From the NCBI GenBank assembly GCA_022747635.1, contig JAKTNV010000002.1, positions 1,515,001 to 1,579,000 of the forward strand: 64,000 nucleotides of DNA. Reading direction: 5' to 3'. The DNA comes from Hetaerina americana. Its lineage: Eukaryota; Arthropoda; Insecta; Odonata; Calopterygidae. Below, piece by piece: positions 11,920-21,516 of this stretch. The position numbers were made by a program, and so were the translations under genes. Position 1 is the first letter of the stretch. Each line of letters opens with the position of its first letter. Under the pieces are notes generated by a model, which saw nothing but the letters and a program-made list of their open reading frames with translations, was not told where the DNA came from and did no database searches.

Positions 11920-12397
11920 TCATGCTTTACCGAAGCTGTTCCAAGCGCTCTTCGGGTGACAAGAGTTTGCTCAAGTTTTTAGGCACTTTCACTACTCTGG
12001 GCATCAATTGTTTAGTCATTTCCTTTAATGTTATGTTTCTACTTTATGATTACTAATTTGTGGCCACAGGCAAAGATTGAAACCCGGTACTCATTTCAAT
12101 CTGAATTATATCTTTGCAAGAATGCAGCTAATTGAAGCAGCAAGGATAACGAAGTCATTCGATACATTTTCATACAAATTTCACCACATAATCACCTACC
12201 TTATTTTTTCTACCCTGCCAGTGATTTCCACCAAAGCGTTGAGAGAAAGCATGAAATTGATTTCTGATAAAAGAACGAATCACACTGAACAACCACAAGG
12301 AGTACCAGTTGTTCTATCGTGATTTATACAGGACGCAAAATAGAAAAATTTGGCGGACATATTTTTTCATTCCCTTATTTTGTCGTTTCAAAGACGG
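11920..12397. other. Non-coding stretch, nothing recognised
   Basis: AT-rich sequence between MarD and SINE2, with no recognisable gene. Confidence 0.45.
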
Positions 12398-12712
12398 GAT
12401 CGGGATGGTACGATGGCTAACGTACAGGCTTCCCTCCGAGAGGGCCCGGGTTCAAATCCAGGAGACAACAAATATTCTTCAGTGGTATCCCGATCCCTAC
12501 TTGAGGTGATTTGTGAAGGGCACTTTGAGTGACTACGACGTCCTTCGGATGGGAAGTTTAACTGCGGGCCCCTTGGCGCCTTTCGTCAAACAGACCAGGC
12601 TAATGCTGACGCCGGGTTTCTCTCCACCATTCCTTTCCTAACCATCCCTGATGGCGCAAATGACCTCAGATGTAAGTCGCCTCCCATAACAACTACTACT
12701 ACTCCTTTCTTA
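12398..12712 (+). repeat. tRNA-derived SINE (SINE2), copy 1
   Basis: The head has pol III promoter boxes: A-like TGGTACGATGG (about 12406) and B GGTTCAAATCC (about 12449). A ~200-bp body follows, ending in a (CTA)n-type tail at 12700-12712. A diverged copy in opposite orientation lies at 52345-52648 and agrees across head and body, which defines a dispersed family. SINEs are transcribed by RNA polymerase III and moved by a partner LINE, which is not identifiable here. Confidence 0.82.
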
Positions 12713-12715
12713 GAG

Positions 12716-14105
12716 CCTGGATTCTCTTACATGTTGCTGTAACAAGCATTTGATTGAAAAATTAATGATTGAACAAAAGGCATTGCTTTGTTATCTAAGG
12801 AGAATAATACCATCCGTAAATATTGTTTTACGTGTATTCATCACCTACAAATATCCTTCACCCACGGACTGAAATCATACGCCAACCGGGTAATTCTTTC
12901 GTATTCACTTCGTATCGTATATTTAGTATTTTTTTTTAATGCATGCATCGGAAACTATACTTAGTTTTGTCATTTAAGCTTTTCCACCGAAGGTTTGCTC
13001 GAAAATAGTCAATTCAGAAATGCCAATTCTTTGCAATTTTCTCTATAAACTACATGCATACATACACACTCTAATTGGGGGCATTTTTCCCTCAATACCA
13101 CTTTAATTAGATTATTTAAACAGAGACATTAAGAGTTTCACCAAGTGGGTAATAGCTGAGCCGCAACTGGAGATGGAGATTCATACTGAATCGGAAAAAT
13201 ACTTCTTAATTACCGTTCTTAGCATTACACGGGATGCAGAAATTTAATTACAACACTGCACTAAACTGTAGTATATTCAGATATTATAAAAACGCCATTA
13301 AATTTCGATAAACCGTGGGGCGCGTAAAGATTTTTCCGAGATGTATTTGACTATAATTTGCTAACATACATATAAATCAGACTTTAGACAACAAAAAAAA
13401 TGTTAAAAATAAACGCGTGACAGGCCTACGGATGGCCTATGGCCTAATATTTACTGGAGTCACCAAGACACTTCCCGGATGAAAACGACGACCACATATG
13501 CGAGAGATAAGTTTCACGGATAATGCGGTATCCTGGAGTCGACAAGATAACCTCTCTATGAGAGACAAACAAACCGACACCATTAAAAGCAAAACATTTG
13601 AAACCTTAACTTATCATGCTAGAAACTTATCAGGACAAAACTACATTGAGTAAATAAAAGTAATTCAAATGATTTGCTAAAACCAATATTTCTCACTATC
13701 CGTTCAGGAATTACTTAGGCATAAATATTTTTAAAATAGCCAATTTTTTTAATTGTTTTTTTCATCAAGATAAAGATTTATATAAAATGGAACGGCCTAT
13801 AATTTTTTAGCGCAGTAACTGGCTGCGCAATCCAGTTTCCTTCTTATTCGGATACTACATAGCGAGCACTGTTTCACAAGCGAAGAAGAAGAGAACTATT
13901 TTTCTGTTAGAAAAAAAACACCCAAGGATCATGTTTAGATAACACCAAATAAAAAAAACCCTGGCTAAATAATCACGTCAGCGTTTTAGAAGTCCATACA
14001 CAGGATGAGAAATAACTGAAGCCCCTTCAGCACTAACAAAACACATAAATGAGGATGAACCTCACGGCCGTAAGAGGATTATCAAAAATGGAGCGAAATA
14101 TATAC
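12716..14105. other. AT-rich non-coding stretch, nothing recognised
   Basis: About 1.4 kb of AT-rich DNA with no conserved coding signal or repeat end that I can identify. Confidence 0.45.
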
Positions 14106-14107
14106 TG

Positions 14108-14112
14108 GAGAG

Positions 14113-14150
<38 letters not shown>
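14108..14150. repeat. (GA)n microsatellite
   Basis: An almost pure run of GA dinucleotides. A short (CA)n run follows at about 14384-14405. Confidence 0.95.
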
Positions 14151-14153
<3 letters not shown>

Positions 14154-14159
14154 CACAAA

Positions 14160-15790
14160 CATCCCTTTTGCTGCTCCTAATTGGATCACGGGGTTGTTGC
14201 ATCCCTGGAATTTCGAGTGTTAAATGCTAAGGTCGCCCGCGGTGACGTACACTGCAGCCAAGCGAAGCTATTTAGGAGCGAGCCGTGTGACGAAATCACC
14301 GAACATAGGCTCTGACGAAAATATTACCCTCGGCTCAGTGGAGCAGAACGAGGGGGTAAATAGGGGAGGGAGGAATGGAATGGACACACACACACACACC
14401 CACACGTATAACGGAGGGGGGAAGGAGGGGATGGAGAAGGCGAAGGGAACACAGAAAATAAAAAAATAAAATACAACCGACGCCTATGGAAGCGTGAAGT
14501 CAGCGGAGCACGGGAGGTGTTTTTTATGCAGAGGTCGTTAATAATTCATGAGTCGAGATCGCGAGACGAAAGCCCCGCGGGCGATATTTTTTTCCAGCGT
14601 TGTAAAATCAACATGCTCTCATCCGCCTCATTCTTCAAAGGGTATCAAGGTTAAATATAGCCCATGGGAAGAGGTCAGCGCCGAGTATTCCTCCTTCCAC
14701 TTGGCGGATCCTTCAATTGGATAGAATCTACCGAGAAGCGTCTCGCCCGCCCCTTTGCTAAGAGGTGAAGAAGAAAGCGTGGCTCCGGGAGGACGAAGAG
14801 CGGCATTCGCACACGCCCACCGATCCACACACACGCCTCCATCCCCCGTTCCCCTCCGCCCCACTATTACTTGCGCTTTCGCACTTTCATTTGCGGCGCA
14901 GTTACTTGGTCCGACCGACGGCAGCGGTGGCGCAGCAGAGAAATCATCATAGAAACAATATAAAAATACTGCTGTATGGTCAAACTACTCGTTTTCACGT
15001 GAATACAGTTCATTTTTCAGTTGTTTTTGCATAAAATCGAAACGAATTTTCCAAAGCGAATTGCTTACAGGCAGCGCTACCTCTCAAGCGCTGCTTGAAA
15101 CACCCGAGAGTATAAAAATGCAACAAAAGTTAAGATTGGACCAAGCCACTTGGGAACACGTTCGATGAGAGCATAAAAGGTTTTAGGAATGGATCCCCTA
15201 TTGATGTTCGCCAGATGTGTACATTTTGGTGGAGCAAAAATTTTATTGTTCACTCACTCAGGTAATTTTGGCGCCCGCTTAAACAGCTGATTTCATCGCT
15301 CAATGAACAAAAACGCCTTTCAGCACACCGCAGTCATTTATGTACGAATGAGATTCCAAGAATTGAAACGGGTTGAAGAGGCCATATTCACGCCCGAGAA
15401 ATTCTCCGAATCCTCGTCTTTCTCAGTCCGTCAAATAAGGGTCCGTCGCCAGGCATTTCCGCGACTTAAGTCTCGCGAGTTAGAATCCTAATAGTCTCAT
15501 GCGATGGCTGACAGGCTGATTGCAAGACAACATAACTTTCAAATTGACTTCCCATAGTATTATGAAGACTTCCTCCATGAGATGACAATGAATCTAACGA
15601 TGGCAAATTGAGAAGTGAATCCAACCGAGCATCCTTCCGTTCGTAAAAGGTCCACGAGGCAGGAGAGTGAATGAGAGGTGGGCAAGCGACGGGTCAACAG
15701 CACTTTCGACATCAGTTGCCATTTCATTAGAAATGGGCGCAAATGAAAAAATATCGAAAAATAAATACATACACACTCACACATGTTTCT
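14160..15790. other. Non-coding stretch with GC-rich patches
   Basis: Moderately GC-rich around 14470-14930, with several short overlapping frames of low-complexity composition (histidine/threonine runs from CA repeats). No recognisable protein, RNA or repeat was seen. Confidence 0.4.
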
Positions 15791-15799
15791 TCAATCGCA

Positions 15800-16306
15800 G
15801 ATGTATTGTGCACTCGGAGTTCGGTTCCAAAACTGTCAACCAGAAGTTTTACCTGGAGGTTTTGAAGAGATCGAGGGAGAGTATCCGGGAGAAAAGAGCA
15901 GATCTTTGGCACACAGGCGACTGACTGGTTCTTCCATCATGACAACGCGCCGGCTCATACCGCCCTCTCCGTGATGCAGTTTTTGACAAAAAACGGCATG
16001 AAATAGATTGTCCACCCCTACTTACCGGATTTAGGTCCCCGTGACTTCTTTTTGTTCCACAGACTCAAAGGGACATGAAAGGAAAGCGTTTTGATACTGT
16101 GGAGGAAGTAAAATAAAAATCGCCACAAGGCCTAAAGGACATCCCGATAAATGAATTTCAGAAATGTTTCGAACAATGGAAGCATCGTTTGGGGAAGTGC
16201 ATTGTGGTCGATGGGGAATACTTTGAAGGTGAACAAACTTTAATGTAAATATAATGAGAACTAAAGAATCTATAACAACATTCTTGTTAGTTTTGGGTCC
16301 CCCTCG
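15800..16306 (+). pseudogene. 3' half of a mariner transposase (MarE)
   Basis: The sequence reads as the catalytic half of a mariner transposase over several frames. A segment like VNQKFYLEVLKR(S)RESIREKRADLW comes first, then FFHHDNAPAHTALSVMQFL, DFFLFHRLKGT and finally a tail resembling FEQWKHRLGKCIVVDG.YFEG. Stops and indels break it. The DNA-binding half and 5' inverted repeat are missing; the 3' end reads ccctcg before a TATA at 16307-16310, directly against the next mariner. A different and older family than MarA. Confidence 0.85.
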
Positions 16307-16310
16307 TATA

Positions 16311-17597
16311 CACGAGGTCTGTCCAAAAAGAATCGCAAATTTTGAATTTCCCCAGGTTACGTATATTCGCTTTTTGAGTCGTTATGCATGGTACCTATGT
16401 CTCTCCCTTATGCCGAAAAGTTCATTCGTTAATTTTGACAGCTATTTTGCTGTGGCGTGTTTTGGCCTGTCTTCGATTCTTGCCTGTTCCAAAAAATGGA
16501 TCAAAGAATCTGTATCAAATTTTGTGGGAAAAACGAAATTAAGTGCGCGGACGCATTCCAAATGTTGACTATGGCATATGGAGAAGCTACCTTGGACCGA
16601 AGCAACATTTATCGGTGGTACAAAATGTCGTCAGAGGGCCGAGAAGATGTGAACGACGAAGAGCGTGCCGGGCGCCTGTGCACGTCAACAACAGGCGAAA
16701 ACATTGATGAAGTGAAGAAAATAGTGTTGGCCAAACGTCAAATCACCGATAGAAAAGTTGCTGAAGACCTAAACATATCGATTGGCGCGTGCCATCCGAT
16801 TTTTACCAATGATTTGGGTATGACACGGGTCGTCGCGAAATTCGTACCAAAATTGCTAAATTTCGACCAATAACAGCAACGTATTAACATTGCTAATGAC
16901 TCTGTCCGCGACGACCCAGATTGGCTCCGGAGAACCATAACTGGTGACGAATCATGGGTTTGTGGTTATGACGTGCAAACTAAAACTCAATCATCCCAAT
17001 GGAAGCTGCAGCTCGATCCAAAACCATAAAAAGCGCGCAAAGTTCGGTTCAAAGTTTTGCTTACAATTTTCTTCAATTGGAGGGGTTTGGTGCATCATGA
17101 GTTCTTGCCACTGGGTAGAACGGTGAATAAGGAATATTAACTGCAAGTTATGCGCAATTTGCGCAAAGCAATCCGCCAGAAACGCCCGGATTCGTGGGAG
17201 ATCCAAAATTGGCTTTTGCACCATGACAACGCCCCTGCTCACGCATCGTTACTGGTGTGCGAATTTTTGGCCAAAAACAACACACTAATGATGCCGCAGC
17301 CACCGTATTCCGCAGACCTGACCCTAAGTGACTTTTTCTAGTTCCCAAAACTGAAGAGGCCCATGAAAGGACGACGCTACCTTGCGATTCGCGAGATAAA
17401 AACTGCATCGAAGGAGGAGCTAAACAAGATCACAAAAAATAAATTTTGAAGTGCTTCAAGGATTGAAAAAACGTTGGAACAGGTGTATAATACCTAATGG
17501 GGTTTACTTTATAGGAGCAAAATATAGATATTCAAGAATAAACAAACAATTTCTGAAAAAAACACAAAAGTCGTGATACTTTTTGAACAGACCTAGT
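16311..17597 (+). mobile_element. Full-length but inactivated mariner (MarF)
   Basis: The element spans about 1.29 kb between TA dinucleotides (16309-16310 and 17598-17599). Its inverted ends share the core GGTCTGT(C/T)CAAAAAG. It contains all parts of a mariner transposase gene, with several stop codons. Its 5' TA abuts the 3' end of the mariner remnant to its left. Confidence 0.92.
16496..17495 (+). pseudogene. MarF mariner transposase with multiple stops
   Basis: From the ATG at 16496 (MDQRICIKFCGKNEIK) the protein can be followed almost to its C-terminus. The helix-turn-helix part and the linker with RAGRLCTS lie before LLNFDQ, where the first stop occurs (about 16871). The catalytic boxes TGDESW (about 16945), HHDNAPAH (about 17220) and a third acidic residue in LTLSDFF (about 17330) are present. 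There are 34 residues between the second and third, the mariner DD34D signature. Further stops follow DPKP, NKEY and DFF. The APC motif of active relatives (usually LAPCDFF) has decayed to LTLSDFF. The gene is dead. Confidence 0.9.
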
Positions 17598-17599
17598 AT

Positions 17600-17620
17600 T
17601 TGTGTGTGTGTATATATAAA

Positions 17621-17654
<34 letters not shown>

Positions 17655-17697
17655 TATATATATATATATATCCAAGCTAAAGTGATTTATATATATA
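17600..17697. repeat. (TA)n tract with an embedded SINE1 snippet
   Basis: (TG)n and (TA)n runs are interrupted at 17671-17690 by tccaagctaaagtgattta, a piece of the SINE1 body. The same snippet in (TA)n recurs at about 19924 on the other side of the Helitron. Confidence 0.9.
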
Positions 17698-19868
17698 CTA
17701 GCTGAATACCCGGCTTTGCACGGGTTAGGGAGAAACAATGATATAAATATACTACATAAATAAAAACAACAAATTATAAAGTACAATAATACACTACTTC
17801 ATACAAATTTAAGAATCTTTTTTATTTAACACCTGTTTATAAACCACATTTTTTGTTTCATATCCAGGAGAAAGAAAGTTGCCCGTGGCTAAAACATGGC
17901 GATCCTTGATCAACACCACAAAACTTTAAAGACTGTCCCTGTGATTTATTAATGGTAATTGAAAAAGCTAGCCAGACTGGAAACTGTAATCTTTTAAAGT
18001 TGAAGGGAAGATCAGTTGGGATTAGAGGTATCCGTGGAATAAAAATTATTTTATCTTTTCCTTTTCCAGTTAAAATGACTGCCTGTATTATATTTTTCAT
18101 TAATTTTGTCGCACACAATCGTGTCCCATTGCAGAGTATTGGTGGATCTAAATTTCGCAATAAAATGATTGGATATCCTAATTTAAGTATAAGGCGATGT
18201 TGTGGCAATCCAGCTGGATCAAGTGAATTTAGGAATTCCGTTGGATAATTGACGGCTTCGTCAGCATCCACTACGGTATCAACCGATTTATATTCAATCA
18301 CGTCTCCTGGCAGCATGGCTAGTATCTCCTTGTTAATTTCATTAACATCATCGTTCTTAGGAGCAAGAATGGCTCTTTCTCGCAACCATTCTAAATTTTT
18401 ATAATTTTGATTAACGTTAGGATAGACTGCTTGTATCATATCGCGGACAGTTTTCACCGATACACATAAATCTGATGACAATTTTATCATACCAGATGCT
18501 TCAATAACTAATCTATCTTCTCCAATCTCCAAAAGTTTATTTGCAAAATTTTGAGCATTCCCATCTCTTAAGAGGATTCGCATGTTTTGTTTAAGGCTAA
18601 TTTCTTGGACATGATTCCATAGAACAGAATGTTTTAAACAGGCATAAATTTCATCGGCTGGAGTCGATTTTGGAACGACAGGCAGAGTTTGACGGAAGTC
18701 TCCACACAGGAGTACCAGAGCTCCTCTTATTAAACTGCATTTTCCTCTAAGATCGTAAGTGTTGCGTTGAGGGCCTCAAGAGATTTTTTATGAGCCATCG
18801 TACACTCATCCCATACTATCAATTTACATTCTATAAGAACTTGTGCCTGGCCGCTTGTTTTAGTTATATGACATGTGGGATTTTCATGTCGGGAAATATT
18901 AAGTGGCAACTTAAGGGCAGAGTGGGCTGTTCTTCCTCCTTCCATTAATGTCGCTGCAATACCTGAAGATGCAACGGCTAGAGCAATTTCTCCATGAACC
19001 CTGATTTCAGCGAGAACTAAATTAATTAAAAATGTTTTTCCCGTGCCACCAGCAGCATCAAGAAAAATGATACCTCCTTCTTGTTTATCTACTTGATCCA
19101 TTATTGTTTCGTACGCGAATTCCTTATCTTCATTAAGAAGTGGCTTTTTATCCGCGATGTATGCTTCTAAGTCTAAGACATTGTAGCTAGTTTCACGTAT
19201 ATAATCTGGATAAAATACACCCTGTTGATCTTGTACAGGTGCAAAAAGACCGAGTTCCACTAAAGTCTTGTTAACCATGGTGATACACTTTTCCTCCAAA
19301 ATAATCAAAGTTTTATTAAAAATGTCGGAGTTAAACGTAATATCCAATGTAGGATTTTCACTTCGAACTTTAGCCAGTATATCCTCACTCATTGATTCTT
19401 TATATTTTTCCCACAATGTTTTTGGGTTAGATGGATTACAGGAGGTTATTATGATGGCAAACAAAATTCGGATTTGTCCTGGAAGAGAAATCAAACTGGC
19501 CTCTCGCAATGAGTCATCCCAGTGTTGATCTCCTTCTAGGAACCCTAAATTCTGGCTTCTGTGAATGTCTCACATATTTCTCCGTTTACCGTTCTTAATT
19601 CTGCAAATGAGCGAGGTCCTCTAATGTTATGTGGAAGCATTCTTAAAAAATAACATTCGGCGTTGTTAGGATGGACTGTGTAGACTCGGCCCAATGCGTC
19701 ACATGAATAAATATTATTCTCAGGATCAAAGTTGCCCATTTTTCTTCTACAAAAGACTTTCCTTGATGTATTCCACGTATAATATCTCGGCAATTCTGAA
19801 TACAATAGTGTTCTTGCAAAAGTATCCTGCTGGCATAGTTGGAAAAATGCTGTTTCTATGACAGCAAA
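17698..19868 (-). mobile_element. Helitron, 5'-truncated, with its 3' terminus
   Basis: On the minus strand the sequence ends in a GC hairpin (CCCGTGC aaa GCCGGG), a short TATTCAG spacer and CTAG, followed by T. This is the classical Helitron 3' end: a subterminal hairpin and terminal CTRR inserted between A and T. The body encodes the helicase half of the Helitron RepHel protein. The Rep nuclease domain and the 5' TC end are absent; homology stops near 19868 at a (TA)n-rich border. Confidence 0.9.
17858..19850 (-). pseudogene. Pif1-like helicase of Helitron RepHel, frameshifted
   Basis: On the minus strand the protein starts in a conserved linker (YYTWN, then GRVYTVHPNNAECYFLR and GPRSFAELRTVNG at about 19560-19800). 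It continues through HWDDSLREASL to the helicase. The Walker A box GGTGKT is near 19050, with IVWDECTMAHK near 18800 and GDFRQTLPVVP near 18690. The C-terminal block FSITINKSQGQSL lies near 17930-17960. Small indels shift the frame near 19545 (after TFTEA) and 18755 (before DLRGKC), so no intact helicase is made. Helicase activity would unwind DNA during rolling-circle transposition. The Rep domain is missing from this copy. Confidence 0.92.
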
Positions 19869-19909
19869 AAAGTAAACAAATTACATACATACAAACAAAC
19901 TCTCTCCTT

Positions 19910-19984
19910 TATATATATATATATCCAAGCTAAAGTGATTTATATATATATATATATATATCCAGGCTAAAATTATTTTTATAC

Positions 19985-20050
<66 letters not shown>
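19910..20050. repeat. (TA)n tracts with SINE1 snippets
   Basis: Long TA runs are interrupted by tccaagctaaagtgattta (about 19924) and a diverged copy tccaggctaaaattatt (about 19962). Confidence 0.9.
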
Positions 20051-20304
20051 GGGCTGACACAATATAACACAAAAAGAATAGAATAGCAACATTTAAAAGG
20101 ACACTCACACGGTAAATTGTTCGACCTTTCGGCCCTCTCAGAGGCCTTCTCCAAGTGAGACTCACTTGAAGGCCTCTGAGAGGGCCGAAAGTTCGAACAA
20201 TTTACCGTGTGAGTGTCCTTTAAAATGTTGCTATTCTATTCTATTTGTGGAAAATTCTGTCAGCCCATTATTGTGCCGCTCGTGTGAGTTTTTCCGTAAA
20301 ATCG

Positions 20305-20306
<2 letters not shown>
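20051..20306. repeat. Inverted-dimer palindrome, family I, copy 1
   Basis: Two arms of about 105 bp (20051-20155 and about 20160-20265) are reverse complements around aagtgagactcactt. An extra ~40 bp unpaired tail lies on the right, ending in gtaaaatcgt. Both sides are bounded by (TA)n. The same unit forms palindromes at 25584-25839 and 34412-34689. Each arm contains a small hairpin of GGCCTC type directly followed by CGAAAG. No open frame of interest; it is a non-coding fold-back repeat. Confidence 0.93.
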
Positions 20307-20350
<44 letters not shown>

Positions 20351-20362
20351 TATATATATATC
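20307..20362. repeat. (TA)n tract
   Basis: Nearly pure TA dinucleotides between the palindrome and MarG. Confidence 0.95.
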
Positions 20363-20577
20363 CAAATTATCCTTGGATATACAGGGACGCACCCAAAAGT
20401 GGTAGGACTGATTTTCTATGGCGCGAACGGAGAGGTGGAGGGGGGTCTGCCTGGCAGGGTAAGGTGGAGGGGGCTCTTAGCAACAGACCGATACCAACCT
20501 CAGTCGCCTGCGGGTTTCGTTGAGTGAGGACACCATTTTTAGTGAAGTAAGTTTTTTGTCCGCGTCGAAAAACAAAA

Positions 20578-20965
20578 TGAATCTGAATTTTGAGCAACGT
20601 TATTCCGTGAAGTTTTGTGCGAAACTCGGGAAGATGGCAACTGAGACCCTCGATATGATCAAGCAGGCTTATGGGGACACTGCCTTAAGCCGTTCCACAG
20701 TATTTGAGTGGCACAAGTTGTTTAAAGAGGGTAGGGAGCCCGTTGAAGACGACCATCGCTCCGGACGGCCGTCGACGGCAAGAACCGACACGAATGTGGA
20801 CAGAGTGAGGACACTGATGAACACAGACCGACGCTTAACCTGTGAAGAAATTGCAGACCAGTTGGGTCTGTCTGCATCCAACGTCCAACGCATTATTTCA
20901 CAGGATTTGGCCATGTGCAAGGTGTGCGCCAAGATGGTGCCGAAAATTCTGCCATGGCGCGCTCG
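20578..20965 (+). pseudogene. MarG transposase, DNA-binding half intact
   Basis: The reading frame starts at MNLNFEQRYSVKF. It contains both helix-turn-helix units, with the GRPST linker (about residues 60-66) and LTCEEIADQLGLSASNVQRII near residues 83-103, up to CAKMVPKIL. After that the frame passes into unrelated residues because part of the gene is deleted. The third catalytic block is still visible in another frame as LPHPSYSPDLAPPDIFF (about 21000-21050), with Pro in place of the usual Cys. The protein would bind DNA at most. Confidence 0.85.
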
Positions 20966-21160
20966 TCGTCAGACAGCTCCTGGCCAAATACGGCGTTGCC
21001 ACGTTGCCGCATCCGTCTTATTCTCCCGATCTGGCACCACCGGACATCTTCTTCCCCCTGATGACAAGACAGCTCAAGGGACAACGTTTTGACTCGATAA
21101 AGGCCGTTCAAGATGCTTCGACGAGGGTCATCACGGCATCCCCAAAGAAAATTTCCAGCG

Positions 21161-21296
21161 GGGGTACGGGGAATGGGAGCAACGTTATACTACGTGTGTA
21201 GCAGCTCAAGGAGCATACTTTGAAGATTGGGGTACGGGGAATGGGAGCAACGTTATACTACGTGTGTAGCAGCTCAAGGAGCATACTTTGAAGATT
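21161..21296. repeat. 68-bp tandem duplication inside MarG
   Basis: Units 21161-21228 and 21229-21296 are identical or nearly so, each starting ggggtacggggaatgggagc. This is a recent slippage or recombination event within the old C-terminal coding region. Confidence 0.93.
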
Positions 21297-21378
21297 ATTG
21301 TATATGTCGATGTAAGTATATCGTCGACAAAATTCTTGTAAAAAAATCAGTCCTACCACTTTTGGGTTAGACCCTGTA

Positions 21379-21447
21379 TATATCCAAGCTAAAGTGATTT
21401 TTCGGGTACCAGATCTTCCAGGGAAAGCATAACCGGCACAGGGGAAG

Positions 21448-21514
<67 letters not shown>
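21379..21514 (+). repeat. SINE1 internal fragment followed by (TA)n
   Basis: Positions 21379-21447 match the SINE1 body (tccaagctaaagtgattttt through accggcacaggg) without the tRNA head. A ~65-bp TA tract separates it from the 3' tail of LINE-A. Confidence 0.85.

Positions 21515-21516
<2 letters not shown>

Larger units (their letters stand above)
20382..21376 (+). mobile_element. Internally deleted mariner (MarG)
   Basis: Inverted ends of about 35 bp (CAGGG(A/T)C(G/T)(C/A)ACCCAAAAGTGG type) are flanked by TA at 20380-20381 and 21377-21378. The 5' part encodes the DNA-binding half of a transposase; the middle of the catalytic region is deleted and the rest is out of frame. A perfect or near-perfect 68-bp tandem duplication lies near the 3' end. 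The element sits between a (TA)n tract and a SINE1 fragment. Confidence 0.92.
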
